NCBI RefSeq assembly: GCF_016587355.1 | Contig: NZ_BNJF01000001.1 | Span: 2,864,501 to 2,928,500, forward strand | DNA length: 64,000 bases | Origin: Ktedonospora formicarum | GTDB lineage: Bacteria > Chloroflexota > Ktedonobacteria > Ktedonobacterales > Ktedonobacteraceae | Direction of reading: 5' to 3' | Part shown: positions 24,919 through 33,646 of the stretch, piece after piece | Position numbering within the stretch: position 1 is the first letter of the stretch | Layout of the letters: each line of letters opens with the position of its first letter | Position numbers and translations under genes: made by a program | Notes under the pieces: model-generated | Seen by the model: the letters and a program-made list of their open reading frames with translations, nothing else | Told to the model about the DNA's origin: nothing | Databases searched by the model: none

Positions 24919-25329
24919 GTGGACACGTTGCTAGTTCAGGTAAACGAGGGCGATAAAGTTTCAAAGGAGAGCAAAGAGCGGGTTATGGAAGACTGGCGAG
25001 ATCTGAAAGCGATGACCAAAGCACTAGGGGGAGTTGCACGCCTGACTATTGTCTATCACCTAGCCCGTCAGCCCGAAATCTCTGTGACTGACCTGACTGG
25101 GATGCTCAATATTAGCCAACCTCTGGTCTCATGGCATTTGCGTAAATTGCGGCGTGCTGGTTTAATCCAGACGCGTCGAACCGGTCGTCAGGTGTATTGT
25201 TCCCTCAATGTTGCACGCTTCCGGCAAGGCCTTCAGCGCTTGGAGAGGCTTATTGATCCCTCTCAAATTCTGGATGCACTACCTATGGGTAGCGCTCTTA
25301 TTGAAGCGGATGCAGGAGCGAATGACTAA
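24919..25329 (+). CDS. ArsR-family winged-helix regulator
   Basis: A 136-residue wHTH protein. The core is LKAMTKALGGVARLTIVYHLARQPEISVTDLTGMLNISQPLVSWHLRKLRRAGLIQTRRTGRQVYC, i.e. recognition helix SQPLVSWHLRKL and a beta wing. There is no metal-binding CxC in the DNA-binding helix, so it is unlikely to be a metal sensor of the classical type. The start is uncertain: GTG 24919, or ATG 24985 (MEDWRDLK). Its target is probably itself and possibly the PHP gene downstream. Confidence 0.85.
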   Translation: MDTLLVQVNEGDKVSKESKERVMEDWRDLKAMTKALGGVARLTIVYHLARQPEISVTDLTGMLNISQPLVSWHLRKLRRAGLIQTRRTGRQVYCSLNVARFRQGLQRLERLIDPSQILDALPMGSALIEADAGAND

Positions 25330-25566
25330 CAGCACAATGGTGCCTGGTTGCCATCTACGAGATACCTGTGCTCATACATTCCTATCATTTCCTTGCCTAT
25401 CTCTCATAGGGATAGACGGTTATGTTAACAAAACGGTTCAAGCTTTACATACTTTGCATTCTTTTTACGTCTCATTAAGAGAGAAATTTAACAAGCGTGT
25501 GATATGGTTTGTTATGAGAACGGACCGACACATATGCACTTTGTTGTAATGGAGAGAAGGAGCTAC

Positions 25567-26334
25567 ATGGCTATTCATACTACAACTGACAATACTCAAG
25601 CTTCATTGGGGACAGCTATGTTGGCCCGCCGCAAGCAAATGACGTTGCAGCAGGCGCGCGAAGCCAATAAATTTGGCAAAGCCGATGTGCATATGCATAG
25701 CACATACAGCGATGGCAGCGCTACCATTGAGCAGATCCTACATCATGTTGAGCATAATACCGCTCTCGATGTCATCGCGATAACCGATCATGATGTTATC
25801 GAAGGTGCGTTGAGGGCACGCGACCTCTGGTCGAAAGGATCATACCGCTTTGATTTTATCGTAGGTGAGGAAGTAACCACGAAAGAAGGCCATCTGCTGG
25901 GTCTCTTTATTGAAAAGCGTATCCCTTCTGGTTTGAGTATGGAGCGCAGTATTGACCTTATCCATGAGCAGGGAGGACTGGCCGTAGTAGCTCATCCTCT
26001 CCATCGTTTCTTCCGCCATAGCTGCCAGCGTCGTGTTATGGATCGCATCCATGCCTCAAAGGATGTCTGGTTTGATGGTGTTGAAACCTGGAACGCGAGC
26101 TTCTGTGGCATCTATGCCAATCGGGTAGCAATGAGTGTTAATCGCCAGGTATATGGTTTACCAGAGTTAGGAAATAGTGATGCACACTCCTTAAGTGCTG
26201 TGGGTAGCGGCGTAACCTGGTTTGAGGGTCAGACCGCCCAGGAACTTCGTAACACAATTAAGGGTGGTCTCACAGCCCCGGTGGTAAGCTCTGGAACATG
26301 CAGGCATATGTGCAATGGGTACTCTATCGCTTGA
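25567..26334 (+). CDS. PHP-domain metal-dependent phosphoesterase
   Basis: About 255 residues. The PHP motifs are ADVHMHSTYSDGS, VIAITDHDVIEGA, GEEVTTKEGHLLGLF, LAVVAHPLH and LGNSDAHS. All metal-binding His/Asp positions are present, so it is probably an active phosphoesterase of the TrpH/YciV type (nucleotide or RNA substrate). ATG 25567 follows AAGGAG closely; upstream in-frame codons lack one. The C-terminus (SSGTCRHMCNGYSIA) looks wrong: shifting one base near 26280 gives GKLWNMQAYVQWVLYRLNNK and a stop at 26387, so a frameshift or sequence error is likely. Confidence 0.88.
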   Translation: MAIHTTTDNTQASLGTAMLARRKQMTLQQAREANKFGKADVHMHSTYSDGSATIEQILHHVEHNTALDVIAITDHDVIEGALRARDLWSKGSYRFDFIVGEEVTTKEGHLLGLFIEKRIPSGLSMERSIDLIHEQGGLAVVAHPLHRFFRHSCQRRVMDRIHASKDVWFDGVETWNASFCGIYANRVAMSVNRQVYGLPELGNSDAHSLSAVGSGVTWFEGQTAQELRNTIKGGLTAPVVSSGTCRHMCNGYSIA

Positions 26335-26387
26335 ATAACAAACAGCGTAATGAGCAGCCAGTCGAAGATGTCGCGCAGATCGCTTAA

Positions 26388-26801
26388 GGAGAAAGTCTCC
26401 AGAGAAGGAGAGGATTATGTGTTCTCTCACAAGCTATATCCTCTCCTCAAGTAGTGGCGCATGGTTCTAATGTGCATGTTTAATGGTATGAAGCCCAAGT
26501 TTCTGTTATAATAAAAGGTTTTTGAAGGCGTTTCTCAGAGGATGAGAAGAAGTGGGGCTGTAAACTTTTTACCTAAGACTTTCAGGTAAAATGCCTGCGC
26601 AAAATTCTAGTTCTGGATGTTTCTGCGCTACCCTGAAGAGTGCTGAAATGTCTTAAGCGCTTGCTTGGATTCGCCTACTGCTCTTGCGCTAGCGCCGCAC
26701 TGCGCGGGAGGGCTCATTTGTGAGCGTGAGTTTTCATAAAAAACCCATCTTTAACCAAAAAGAGCTAGTCCCATCGGGACGAAGTATGATACAATAGATA
26801 T
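26388..26801. other. Intergenic upstream of the CDP-alcohol phosphotransferase gene
   Basis: It contains an 8-bp hairpin TTTTACCT/AGGTAAAA (26567-26574/26584-26591), a GTCCC-ATC-GGGAC hairpin near 26768-26780, and a TACAAT -10-like box at 26790-26795. No gene. Confidence 0.4.
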
Positions 26802-27611
26802 ATGTTTAGTAGCCGCATACAGCAACGAGCTAGACAACTGGTCATGTATGTCATACAACCTCTAGCTCATGCAGGGGTTACCCCTAATATGTTAACTGGC
26901 ATTGGACTATTGCTTAGCATTATAACCGCGATAGTCATCGCCCAGGGGTTTTTGATGATTGGGGGATGGCTGGTGTTGTTTGCGGGCATCTTTGACATGT
27001 TTGACGGGGCAATGGCCCGTATTCGGAATTCCGCAACCACCTTTGGTGCTTTCCTGGATTCGACTATAGACCGCTATTCAGAGAGTATTATCCTTCTTGG
27101 GTTTCTCGCGTATGCTTTACAAAATCCTGGCATGCGCGATATGTTCTGGCCTTTCGCTAATGAGCAAAGCTGGCTGATTACTCTGATTTTTGTTTCCGCT
27201 GTCGGATCCCTCATGGTGAGTTATACGAAAGCTCGCGCCGAAGGCCTGGGTATTGAGTGCAAGGTCGGATTACTGGCTCGCCCGGAACGTGTCATACTAC
27301 TAGCACTTGGTCTTCTGACAAATACAGGTATCTGGGCCCTGGTCCTGCTCGCGGTCCTCTCTAACGTGACCGCTGTCGAGCGTATGCTTGCCGTCCGGCG
27401 TTCTGTTAGCCGGGCTTCGCAGGCTGAGACCGCGCCATCATCCTTGTCACAGTCACATGGATCAAACGATACCGGTACGTACAAACAGCGTAATTTGACA
27501 AACCAGGCGACCTTGAACGAAGGAGCGGAAGAGATTGTACATTTCGAACGTCGCTCCTCGCCCTCTCGTCTTTCATCCATCGATGAGGGCATAAGTAAGA
27601 TTGATTCTTAA
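26802..27611 (+). CDS. CDP-alcohol phosphatidyltransferase family protein
   Basis: A 269-residue integral membrane enzyme of phospholipid head-group synthesis. The catalytic motif is complete: DMFDGAMARIRNSATTFGAFLDSTIDR (D-G-x2-A-R-x8-G-x3-D-x3-D). Around it are five or six hydrophobic segments. The C-terminal 70 residues are hydrophilic and Ser/Arg/Glu-rich. The alcohol acceptor (glycerophosphate, inositol phosphate or serine) cannot be told. A TACAAT box lies only six bases before the ATG and no ribosome site is seen, so the mRNA may be leaderless. Confidence 0.9.
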   Translation: MFSSRIQQRARQLVMYVIQPLAHAGVTPNMLTGIGLLLSIITAIVIAQGFLMIGGWLVLFAGIFDMFDGAMARIRNSATTFGAFLDSTIDRYSESIILLGFLAYALQNPGMRDMFWPFANEQSWLITLIFVSAVGSLMVSYTKARAEGLGIECKVGLLARPERVILLALGLLTNTGIWALVLLAVLSNVTAVERMLAVRRSVSRASQAETAPSSLSQSHGSNDTGTYKQRNLTNQATLNEGAEEIVHFERRSSPSRLSSIDEGISKIDS

Positions 27612-28036
27612 CGGCATAGACTTTGCGAGATCGGACAAGAGCACAGAGAACAAACGGTTGATTTCATTGCGCGCGGCTCTGTACCATTATGTGGCAAGCC
27701 CGCCTGCTATGTTTGCAATCATCATTCCATAGGCAAGACTGCTAAGAGTTGATGGAGGGCGGATTCCTTTGCGATATTCTTCGAGCAAGAGCTTTCAGTT
27801 CCGCCCCGGCTTATACACTTACGCACAATCGCATAACTGCTGATTACAGACCGGGTACTTTGCGAAACCGCAGATAGTCCAAACACTTCTTGAAGGTGAA
27901 TGTAGTATTGTTTGCCTCAGGCATACAAATGCATTCTTTCTGTAAGGTTTGTACTACATTTTGATGATACCCCCGGTCCATGCTTCCTATGATGATTTCT
28001 GCGCTCTGTCCGTAGTGACTGAGACTGGAGATCTTA
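27612..28036. other. Intergenic upstream of the NYN protein
   Basis: A 9-bp inverted repeat AATGTAGTA/TACTACATT (27899-27907/27952-27960) encloses a GCCTCAGGC palindrome. It is probably part of the promoter or leader of the next gene. No ORF supported. Confidence 0.35.
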
Positions 28037-30667
28037 GTGACAACAAAACATTCTCATTCTGACCACAATGACGTTGATGCTAACGTTACAGAGCATCCGT
28101 CTGTCCCCGAAATAACTGTTGAGCCTACCACTTCCGAATCAGCCACACCTGTTGAGGAGACCTCTTTAACGGATTCCTCTTCTGCCGCTTCTGAAGAAGA
28201 CTCTTATAAGCAACAAAATGCAGAGGAGGCACAGCAGCCTGAAGTGTCTACCACTCCAGTAGCTTCTTCTTCCGCTGATGCTGTTGAGCACGCTGAGAAG
28301 ACAACCGAAGTGCCACTGCCTGCGTCCTTTGAGCCTGCTACCTCATCATCGGAGCAGGAGGCTGAAAATACTTCAGCCTCCATTACAAGTGAAGCCGAAC
28401 CGGTACGTGATGAGGAGACATCTCCCTCCATTTCTGAGGAACTTCCACAAGGTGTTGAGATCTCTGCTACCGTCGAGCCTTCGCAAGCAGAAGCCATCTC
28501 AAGCGTAGATGCATCTGCTCAAGCTGGTGAGACTGTGAGCCAGGAGAGTGAAACGCCTGTAAATGATCAGGCTTCTCCTACCATTGCTGAAGAGAAGAAT
28601 GTTGAAGCTGCGCATGGTGCTGATTCGCCAACGGCTGAAGAACCTGTGCTTCTCTTTACAGGTGAAGGCGAGACAAGTGCGTCTCAGGAGACAAAAGAAG
28701 AAGAGGTTCGCTCTTTTACCTCCTTCATAGAAGAGTTCCGCCAGGCAGAAGCTCAGGCGCGCTATGATGCTTCGCTCCACGAGTCTCAGCTAGAAGCGTT
28801 CGCGTTGCTTTCTCCTTTAGCGCAACGTAACGCTGAGCGCAATCTAGATGAGGCTGAAAAAACAGCAGGTGCTGAGCCCCAGCAGGCCGAGATGTTCAGC
28901 TCAGAGGTTGTGTCTTCGACAGAGGCCGAAACTCCCAAAGATGAGGCTGAAAAAAATCAGCAAGAGAGCTCAACCAATTCCGCTGAGATAGAAGAAGCGA
29001 AGGAGACCGAGGTGCAGCAGGATAAGATTGAAGCGCAACCCGCTAAAGAGCGTGCGGTATCACCGCTTTTGCGTCCGGCGTCCCGCATTCGTTTGCCACG
29101 CCATAGCGCCCGACATCTGCGTGAGGAGCGCGAAAAAGAGAAAGCTGCTGCAGAAGAGATTACTCCTCAGCCAGAGAGTCAGGTACAGCCTGCCCCTGCC
29201 GAAAGCGCACCGCCACGCCCTGCACGTCGTTATCGCTTTGACCGTCCTGCCTCGACTGCTAGTAAGTCTACTACAACGAGCAGCGCTCATTCCAGTAGCG
29301 TAAATGGTGCCGTCCCTTCAACCTCAACCACACGGGCCGAAGAGAGCGTGAAAGAGCCTCTGACGAATCGGGCACCTGAAGCGCAGCCGGAAAAGGTTAA
29401 TGAAAGCACGCCAGTACGTGAGCCTCAAACAGCGAAAAAGACTACTCAAGATACGGTTGCTTCTGACATGACAACAACTGCACCTGTTAAAGAAAGTGGT
29501 CGCCGTCGAAGTCATGAGCGCCAGAAAGAAGTAACAAATAGTATGGCAACACCTACGGCAGCGTCTAATATAGATAACACACCTTCATTTGTGAATACTG
29601 CTTCTCAGGTAGTAGAAGAGGCTCCTGAAGATCTGCCACCTCTGGAGTATTCGGAATTGCAGAAGGCTTCTACGCGCCGCCGCCGCCGCCATCGCACTAG
29701 CACTACTACTAGTAGCACAAGTGTCACGCCTGAAACGACGATCCCAACTCCGCCCCCATTGCCCACGCCGCCACGTGAACAGCCAAGTTCGCTGCCCGCT
29801 GCCTCTGGCAAACTGACTGGTGTTCCTGGGGATATCGCCTATTCTATTGTCTCGGGATACACAATTAATCAAATGAATCAGGGCAATGACCTGCCCGGCC
29901 CTTTCATGGGTCCCGAACCTTCGCCAGCACGCGGTAGTGTCATCAGCCGGGATGGCGGTCGCACAGTACAGCGCGCGGAAGTGCATCGTTCTCCTTCTTA
30001 TCCTGCTCCCAGCTCTTCAAGTAGCCGTGGACACGATAATATGCCTAGTACCGCTGCACTCAACCATTTCACGAACGCGATTGTGCAAGCTCTGCAATTA
30101 CAGTCCGACCGCCTGGTGACTGAGATGCGTCGCCAGTCGCAGGCACCTACAAATGTGTCCGTCTCTCTACCACCATTCCCTTCAACGGAGCGTGTTGGCG
30201 TTTTCGTTGACGTCGCGAATCTGCTGTATTCAGCACGCACGCTAAGAATGGCCGTCGATTTTGGCAAATTGCTTGACTTCTTGCGAGGCAATCGTCGCTT
30301 GGTTCGTGCGCATGCCTATTGCCCCACCAGCCCACAGGCTGGCGATGAGCAGATGTTTTTGCAGGCCGTAAAGGGTCTGGGGTATCGCATTACGACCAAG
30401 AACTACAAGACTTTCTCGAGCGGTGCAAAGAAGGCTGACCTTGACCTGGATTTGTGCATGGATGTTGTGCGCCTGGTCGATGGACGAGCGGTTGACTGTA
30501 TCGTTCTGGTGAGCGGAGACAGCGATTTCATGCCGATGCTTGACTATTGCTCCGATCACGGAGTACGTGTCGAGGTTGCGGCCTTTGATGAGGCAATGTC
30601 TGCGACTTTGCGCCAGAGCTGCGATCTCTTTGTGAACCTCTCTCTTCTGGAGGAGATTCGCTCATAG
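28037..30667 (+). CDS. Long acidic low-complexity protein with C-terminal NYN (PIN-like nuclease) domain
   Basis: 876 residues. Residues 1-~330 are extremely rich in Glu, Ser, Thr and Ala; ~335-590 is basic and Pro/Ser/Arg-rich (RPASRIRLPRHSARHLREER, STRRRRRHRTSTTTSS); ~590-710 is a mixed linker. The last ~165 residues form a NYN/LabA-like domain: RVGVFVDVANLLYS, KADLDLDLCMDVVR, CIVLVSGDSDFMPMLDYC, with the acidic triad of PIN-fold RNases. Probably RNA metabolism. GTG 28037 has GGAG eight bases upstream. Long disordered N-termini of this size are unusual for the family. A strong terminator follows. Confidence 0.85.
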   Translation: MTTKHSHSDHNDVDANVTEHPSVPEITVEPTTSESATPVEETSLTDSSSAASEEDSYKQQNAEEAQQPEVSTTPVASSSADAVEHAEKTTEVPLPASFEPATSSSEQEAENTSASITSEAEPVRDEETSPSISEELPQGVEISATVEPSQAEAISSVDASAQAGETVSQESETPVNDQASPTIAEEKNVEAAHGADSPTAEEPVLLFTGEGETSASQETKEEEVRSFTSFIEEFRQAEAQARYDASLHESQLEAFALLSPLAQRNAERNLDEAEKTAGAEPQQAEMFSSEVVSSTEAETPKDEAEKNQQESSTNSAEIEEAKETEVQQDKIEAQPAKERAVSPLLRPASRIRLPRHSARHLREEREKEKAAAEEITPQPESQVQPAPAESAPPRPARRYRFDRPASTASKSTTTSSAHSSSVNGAVPSTSTTRAEESVKEPLTNRAPEAQPEKVNESTPVREPQTAKKTTQDTVASDMTTTAPVKESGRRRSHERQKEVTNSMATPTAASNIDNTPSFVNTASQVVEEAPEDLPPLEYSELQKASTRRRRRHRTSTTTSSTSVTPETTIPTPPPLPTPPREQPSSLPAASGKLTGVPGDIAYSIVSGYTINQMNQGNDLPGPFMGPEPSPARGSVISRDGGRTVQRAEVHRSPSYPAPSSSSSRGHDNMPSTAALNHFTNAIVQALQLQSDRLVTEMRRQSQAPTNVSVSLPPFPSTERVGVFVDVANLLYSARTLRMAVDFGKLLDFLRGNRRLVRAHAYCPTSPQAGDEQMFLQAVKGLGYRITTKNYKTFSSGAKKADLDLDLCMDVVRLVDGRAVDCIVLVSGDSDFMPMLDYCSDHGVRVEVAAFDEAMSATLRQSCDLFVNLSLLEEIRS

Positions 30668-30683
30668 CAACAAGAAGTGTATG

Positions 30684-30722
30684 AAAAAGATGGTAGGGGA
30701 AACCTTCCCCTGCCATCTTTTT
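30684..30722 (+). terminator. Rho-independent terminator after the NYN gene
   Basis: A stem of about 16 bp with a GGTAGGGGAA/TTCCCCTGCC core and a 3-base loop, ending in CTTTTTG. A matching A run lies on the 5' side, so it works in both directions. Confidence 0.9.
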
Positions 30723-31186
30723 GCGTTTGTCTGCTTTGTATGGTCGAAGCTCTCACGTTTCTCGCTTCTCTCAAAAGGCCAAGGGAGTGGGCAATAGAGC
30801 TATATGTGAGAGGCTTGAATCAGAATATCTCAAATTGCCTCATGCTATCAGAAATGGTATACTAACCTGGCTAGCAGGCAATAAAGAATGTGCCAACTCC
30901 ATTTCCATAGAGATATGTGAGAATTCTCTTCTATTCGACGTAGTTAAGCAGGGAATCCTAATGTTATTAACCCTGATCTCTGGCTTTGCAGTCGGCAGAA
31001 GAGGGGTGGTGCCCGTTTGCCTATTTTTAGGTTACCCTTCCCCACTTTGTGGGAAGTCGGCAGCTTTTTGTATTGGTGCATGTCGATGCAAGAGCGCTTC
31101 GACATTGTATGCAATGATCAGCTGCGACATAACGTTTTCTACCAAAGCTTATCTCTCTATTTTTAGAGGAGAAAGGACCCTATCGA
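30723..31186. other. Intergenic / leader upstream of the BMP lipoprotein
   Basis: An open frame of 163 codons crosses here but has no ribosome site and overlaps the lipoprotein start, so I do not call it. Around 30990-31070 a CTTCCCCAC-TTT-GTGGGAAG hairpin is followed by CTTTTTG, with GTCGGCAG repeated on both sides (30991 and 31055 areas). It looks like an attenuator or terminator in the lipoprotein leader. Confidence 0.4.
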
Positions 31187-32269
31187 ATGCGTCGCCCGTT
31201 TGTGCGCAATAAGTATGGCTGGTTTATCCAGATCGCTCTATTGCTCGCTCTATTTACAATGGTGCTAACTGCCTGTGGTGGTAGCAATAGCAACACTGGT
31301 GGCACCAATGGCAACTCTACTCTGAAAGTTGCCCTGGTTACTGACGTTGGTGGCCTCAATGACAATGGTTTTAACCACCTCTCTTATGTGGGTTATACCA
31401 AAGCCAAGTCTGAGTTGGGCTTCCAGGAGCGCGTGATTCAGTCGCAGTCACAGAACGACTATGTCTCTAACCTGACCCAGGCTGCTCAGGCTGCTGATCT
31501 TGTATTCGCCGTCGGTTTCTTGATGGATGGCGCGATCTACCAGGTTGCCAAAAAGTTCCCCGCCAAGAAGTTCGCTATTATCGACGGTTGCGCGACTGCC
31601 CCGAACTCGTTTGACTGCACTTCTCTCCCCAACGTTGCACCAATCTCCTTCAAAGAGCAGGAAGCTGGATGTCTGGTTGGGGCGTTGGCCGCGCAAATGG
31701 AGTTGGATGGCAAATCGAAGATTCCGCAGTTGAGCGGTTCAAACACCATTAGCGCCGTTGGTGGACAGGAGATTCCTCCTGTTGTGCACTATATCGCTGG
31801 CTATAAATATTGCGCGCAGAAGGTGAATCCTAGCATTAAGGTTTTGGTTGGCTATTCCCAGGACTTTGCCGCGACCGCCAAATGTAAGGACCTGGCCCTT
31901 AGCCAGATCAACCAGAATAAATCCGATATTGTCTTCCAGGTTGCCGGTGGTTGTGGCGTCGGCGCGCTGGACGCTGCCAATCAGAAAGGCGTGTTCGGTA
32001 TCGGTGTTGATGCTGACCAGGGGTACCTGCATAAGAGCGTTATCACCAGTGCTATGAAGCGTGTTGATACCTCGGTCTACAGCACTATTGTTGACTTCTC
32101 GAAGAACAAGTTCAGCAATAACCCTGCTGTCTTCGATCTGCAGCATGATGGTGTTGGTTATGCGCCAACTTCAAGCGATGTGCCAGCGGATGCTAAGGCC
32201 AAGGCTGATGAGTTTGCTACCATGATTAAGAGTGGCTCGCTCGTTCCTCCCGCGACTATCCCCGCATAA
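31187..32269 (+). CDS. BMP-family ABC transporter substrate-binding lipoprotein
   Basis: A 360-residue exported lipoprotein. Signal peptide with lipobox LTACGG (Cys at ~residue 28), then a Gly/Asn/Ser linker. The mature part resembles Med/BMP nucleoside-binding proteins: VALVTDVGGLNDNGFNHLSYVGY, DLVFAVGFLMDGAIYQVAKKFP, APISFKEQEAGCLVGALAA, ISAVGGQEIPPVVHYIAGYKYC. AGAGGAGAAAGG precedes ATG 31187. The usual partners (ATPase and two permeases) are not adjacent, so it is an orphan here. Nucleoside uptake is a family inference. Confidence 0.9.
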   Translation: MRRPFVRNKYGWFIQIALLLALFTMVLTACGGSNSNTGGTNGNSTLKVALVTDVGGLNDNGFNHLSYVGYTKAKSELGFQERVIQSQSQNDYVSNLTQAAQAADLVFAVGFLMDGAIYQVAKKFPAKKFAIIDGCATAPNSFDCTSLPNVAPISFKEQEAGCLVGALAAQMELDGKSKIPQLSGSNTISAVGGQEIPPVVHYIAGYKYCAQKVNPSIKVLVGYSQDFAATAKCKDLALSQINQNKSDIVFQVAGGCGVGALDAANQKGVFGIGVDADQGYLHKSVITSAMKRVDTSVYSTIVDFSKNKFSNNPAVFDLQHDGVGYAPTSSDVPADAKAKADEFATMIKSGSLVPPATIPA

Positions 32270-32280
32270 ATATAACGCAA

Positions 32281-32322
32281 GAGTCGAAAGCAGCATCTTT
32301 TTTCTAAGACCGCTTTCGACTC
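32281..32322. terminator. Terminator after the BMP lipoprotein
   Basis: The 11-bp stem GAGTCGAAAGC/GCTTTCGACTC (32281-32291/32312-32322) encloses a T-rich loop. It lies between the convergent lipoprotein and PuuD-like genes. Confidence 0.75.
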
Positions 32323-32430
32323 TCGTTGGCATATGACAGCATTGGCATAAGTCTTATGTTGTTCTTTCTCCCCCGGTAGGTAAGGCTTACGTCTTTGGCA
32401 CACGCAAGATTGCTAATGAGAAGTGCGCAA

Positions 32431-33210
32431 TTACGCAGGCCTGGCGCTTACTGAGAGAATGTCACTTACCGTATGAATCTGTTTGACAAGAGGACGCGAG
32501 CATTCGTCAATAAAGGCTTCAAAGAGATTCTTCCATGCTGGCTCATCGTTCCAGAGCTCTTCTGGATGGCACTGGGCTGCGAGCATAAAGCGATGCTCAG
32601 GAACTTCCATCAATTCTGCCACCCCATCTTCCGCACGTCCAGTGATGATGACACCTGTGCCGGGCTGCTTGATGGCCTGGTGATGCAGGCTGTTGACGCC
32701 TATTTCATTACGGCCTAAAAGTGCTTCCATTCGGCTGGCTTCTTGAATTTTGACATTGTGAATCTTTTGATTGCGAGGTAGCTCCCAATTCGGATGCTTC
32801 AGACTATCTGGATATTGTGATTCCAGGTCTTGATACAGGTTACCACCCAAAGAGACATTCAACATTTGCATGCCACGACAGATACCCAATGTTGGTAGAT
32901 TCTCATTGATGACCCAATGAGCTAGCGCCAGTTCCAACTCATCAAGTTGAGGATTTGTTTTGCCCAGCCCGGGATGTGGCTCTTCATTGTAGTTGCGCGG
33001 ATGCACATCAATGCCACCAGAGAAGAGGATTCCATCCAGGCGGGGAAGCAGGGTCTGGAGTCCAGCCAGATCGTCGAGGATCGGAATGAGAATGGGTACT
33101 CCACCTGCTGTCTCTACTGCTCGTATATACGCGATGTTGTTGAAGAATATGGGCCGATCTGATTCAGCACCAACTCCTGAGTGGCAAGGGATTCCGATTA
33201 ATGGACGCAT
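32431..33210 (-). CDS. Gamma-glutamyl-gamma-aminobutyrate hydrolase family protein (PuuD-like)
   Basis: A 259-residue class I glutamine-amidotransferase-like hydrolase (peptidase C26). The nucleophile Cys is in TLGICRGMQMLNV, the His-x-Glu is in AAQCHPEELW, and the region FSGGIDVHPRNYNEEPHPG is typical of PuuD. It would hydrolyse gamma-glutamyl amides, for example in putrescine degradation. No putrescine pathway genes are nearby. AAGGAAGG lies upstream of ATG 33210. Confidence 0.92.
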   Translation of the reverse strand: MRPLIGIPCHSGVGAESDRPIFFNNIAYIRAVETAGGVPILIPILDDLAGLQTLLPRLDGILFSGGIDVHPRNYNEEPHPGLGKTNPQLDELELALAHWVINENLPTLGICRGMQMLNVSLGGNLYQDLESQYPDSLKHPNWELPRNQKIHNVKIQEASRMEALLGRNEIGVNSLHHQAIKQPGTGVIITGRAEDGVAELMEVPEHRFMLAAQCHPEELWNDEPAWKNLFEAFIDECSRPLVKQIHTVSDILSVSARPA

Positions 33211-33262
33211 TACCAGTTACTGCCTTCCTTTGTGTATAAGAACAAAACTCAAGCTAGGATTT

Positions 33263-33342
33263 TTATGAAAACCAAAGCCGCTATTCAGGCTGCTAGCGCT
33301 GACCCCGTAAGGGATCTATGACATACTCAGGTTTTCGAATAA
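33263..33342. repeat. Dispersed hairpin repeat, copy upstream of the PuuD-like gene
   Basis: Left arm TTATGAAAACC, right arm CTCAGGTTTTCGAATAA, with about 55 bp between. Same arms as the copies at 41166, 49304 and 53614, with a different centre. Confidence 0.55.
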
Positions 33343-33351
33343 AGAGATAAT

Positions 33352-33392
33352 AAAAAAAGCGAAACACCAAACTTATGTTTGTGCGCTTCGCT
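33352..33392 (-). terminator. Terminator of the candidate ncRNA
   Basis: On the minus strand AGCGAA/TTCGCT and CACAAAC/GTTTG-TG form one bulged stem with the loop ATAA, followed directly by seven T (complement of 33352-33358). Confidence 0.75.
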
Positions 33393-33569
33393 ACGGGTAA
33401 TGGCTACTTCCTCATACGTCGAAACGCGCTCTCCTGGCTACTACAAACCCTGTAAGCTCCAACCAATGTCGGAGCTGAATAATCATAAGGGTTATGCAAT
33501 TGACAAGTAAGCGCTTCTGTTTCATCTAATGATCTACCTGACGTTTAATCTTGTTCTAACATCTCTATA
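33357..33569 (-). ncRNA. Candidate free-standing small RNA (~210 nt), unassigned
   Basis: It is bounded by a strong promoter (33576-33604) and a T7 terminator on the same strand, with no credible ORF between. Inner pairing is seen: AACCCT/AGGGTT enclosing AGCTCC/GGAGCT, a 5' hairpin ACATCT/AGATGT, and GCGCTT near the 5' side complementary to AAGCGC near the 3' end. The size and rod-like layout would fit 6S RNA, but I do not see its defining sequence, so this stays unassigned. It lies just after the FtsB-like gene and ends before the PuuD-like gene. Confidence 0.5.
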
Positions 33570-33575
33570 CAGATG

Positions 33576-33604
33576 TTATACATTTATCATACAAGTAATG
33601 TCAA
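33576..33604 (-). promoter_or_regulatory. Promoter of the candidate ncRNA
   Basis: Minus-strand TTGACA (33599-33604), 17 bases, GTATAA (33576-33581). Near consensus and placed right after the stop of the preceding minus-strand gene, with no ORF for it to serve. Confidence 0.7.
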
Positions 33605-33646
33605 GAATTGGAGGCTTGTAAGAGGACCTTTGGCTTATCTTGAGGT

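Noticed and set aside
30721..31212. 163-codon frame between the NYN and BMP genes
   Set aside because: No ribosome site, starts in the terminator area and overlaps the lipoprotein start; composition is not protein-like.
33357..33569. Assignment of the ncRNA as 6S RNA
   Set aside because: Size and pairing are suggestive, but the central bulge and closing-stem signature could not be recognised by eye, so no family name is given.
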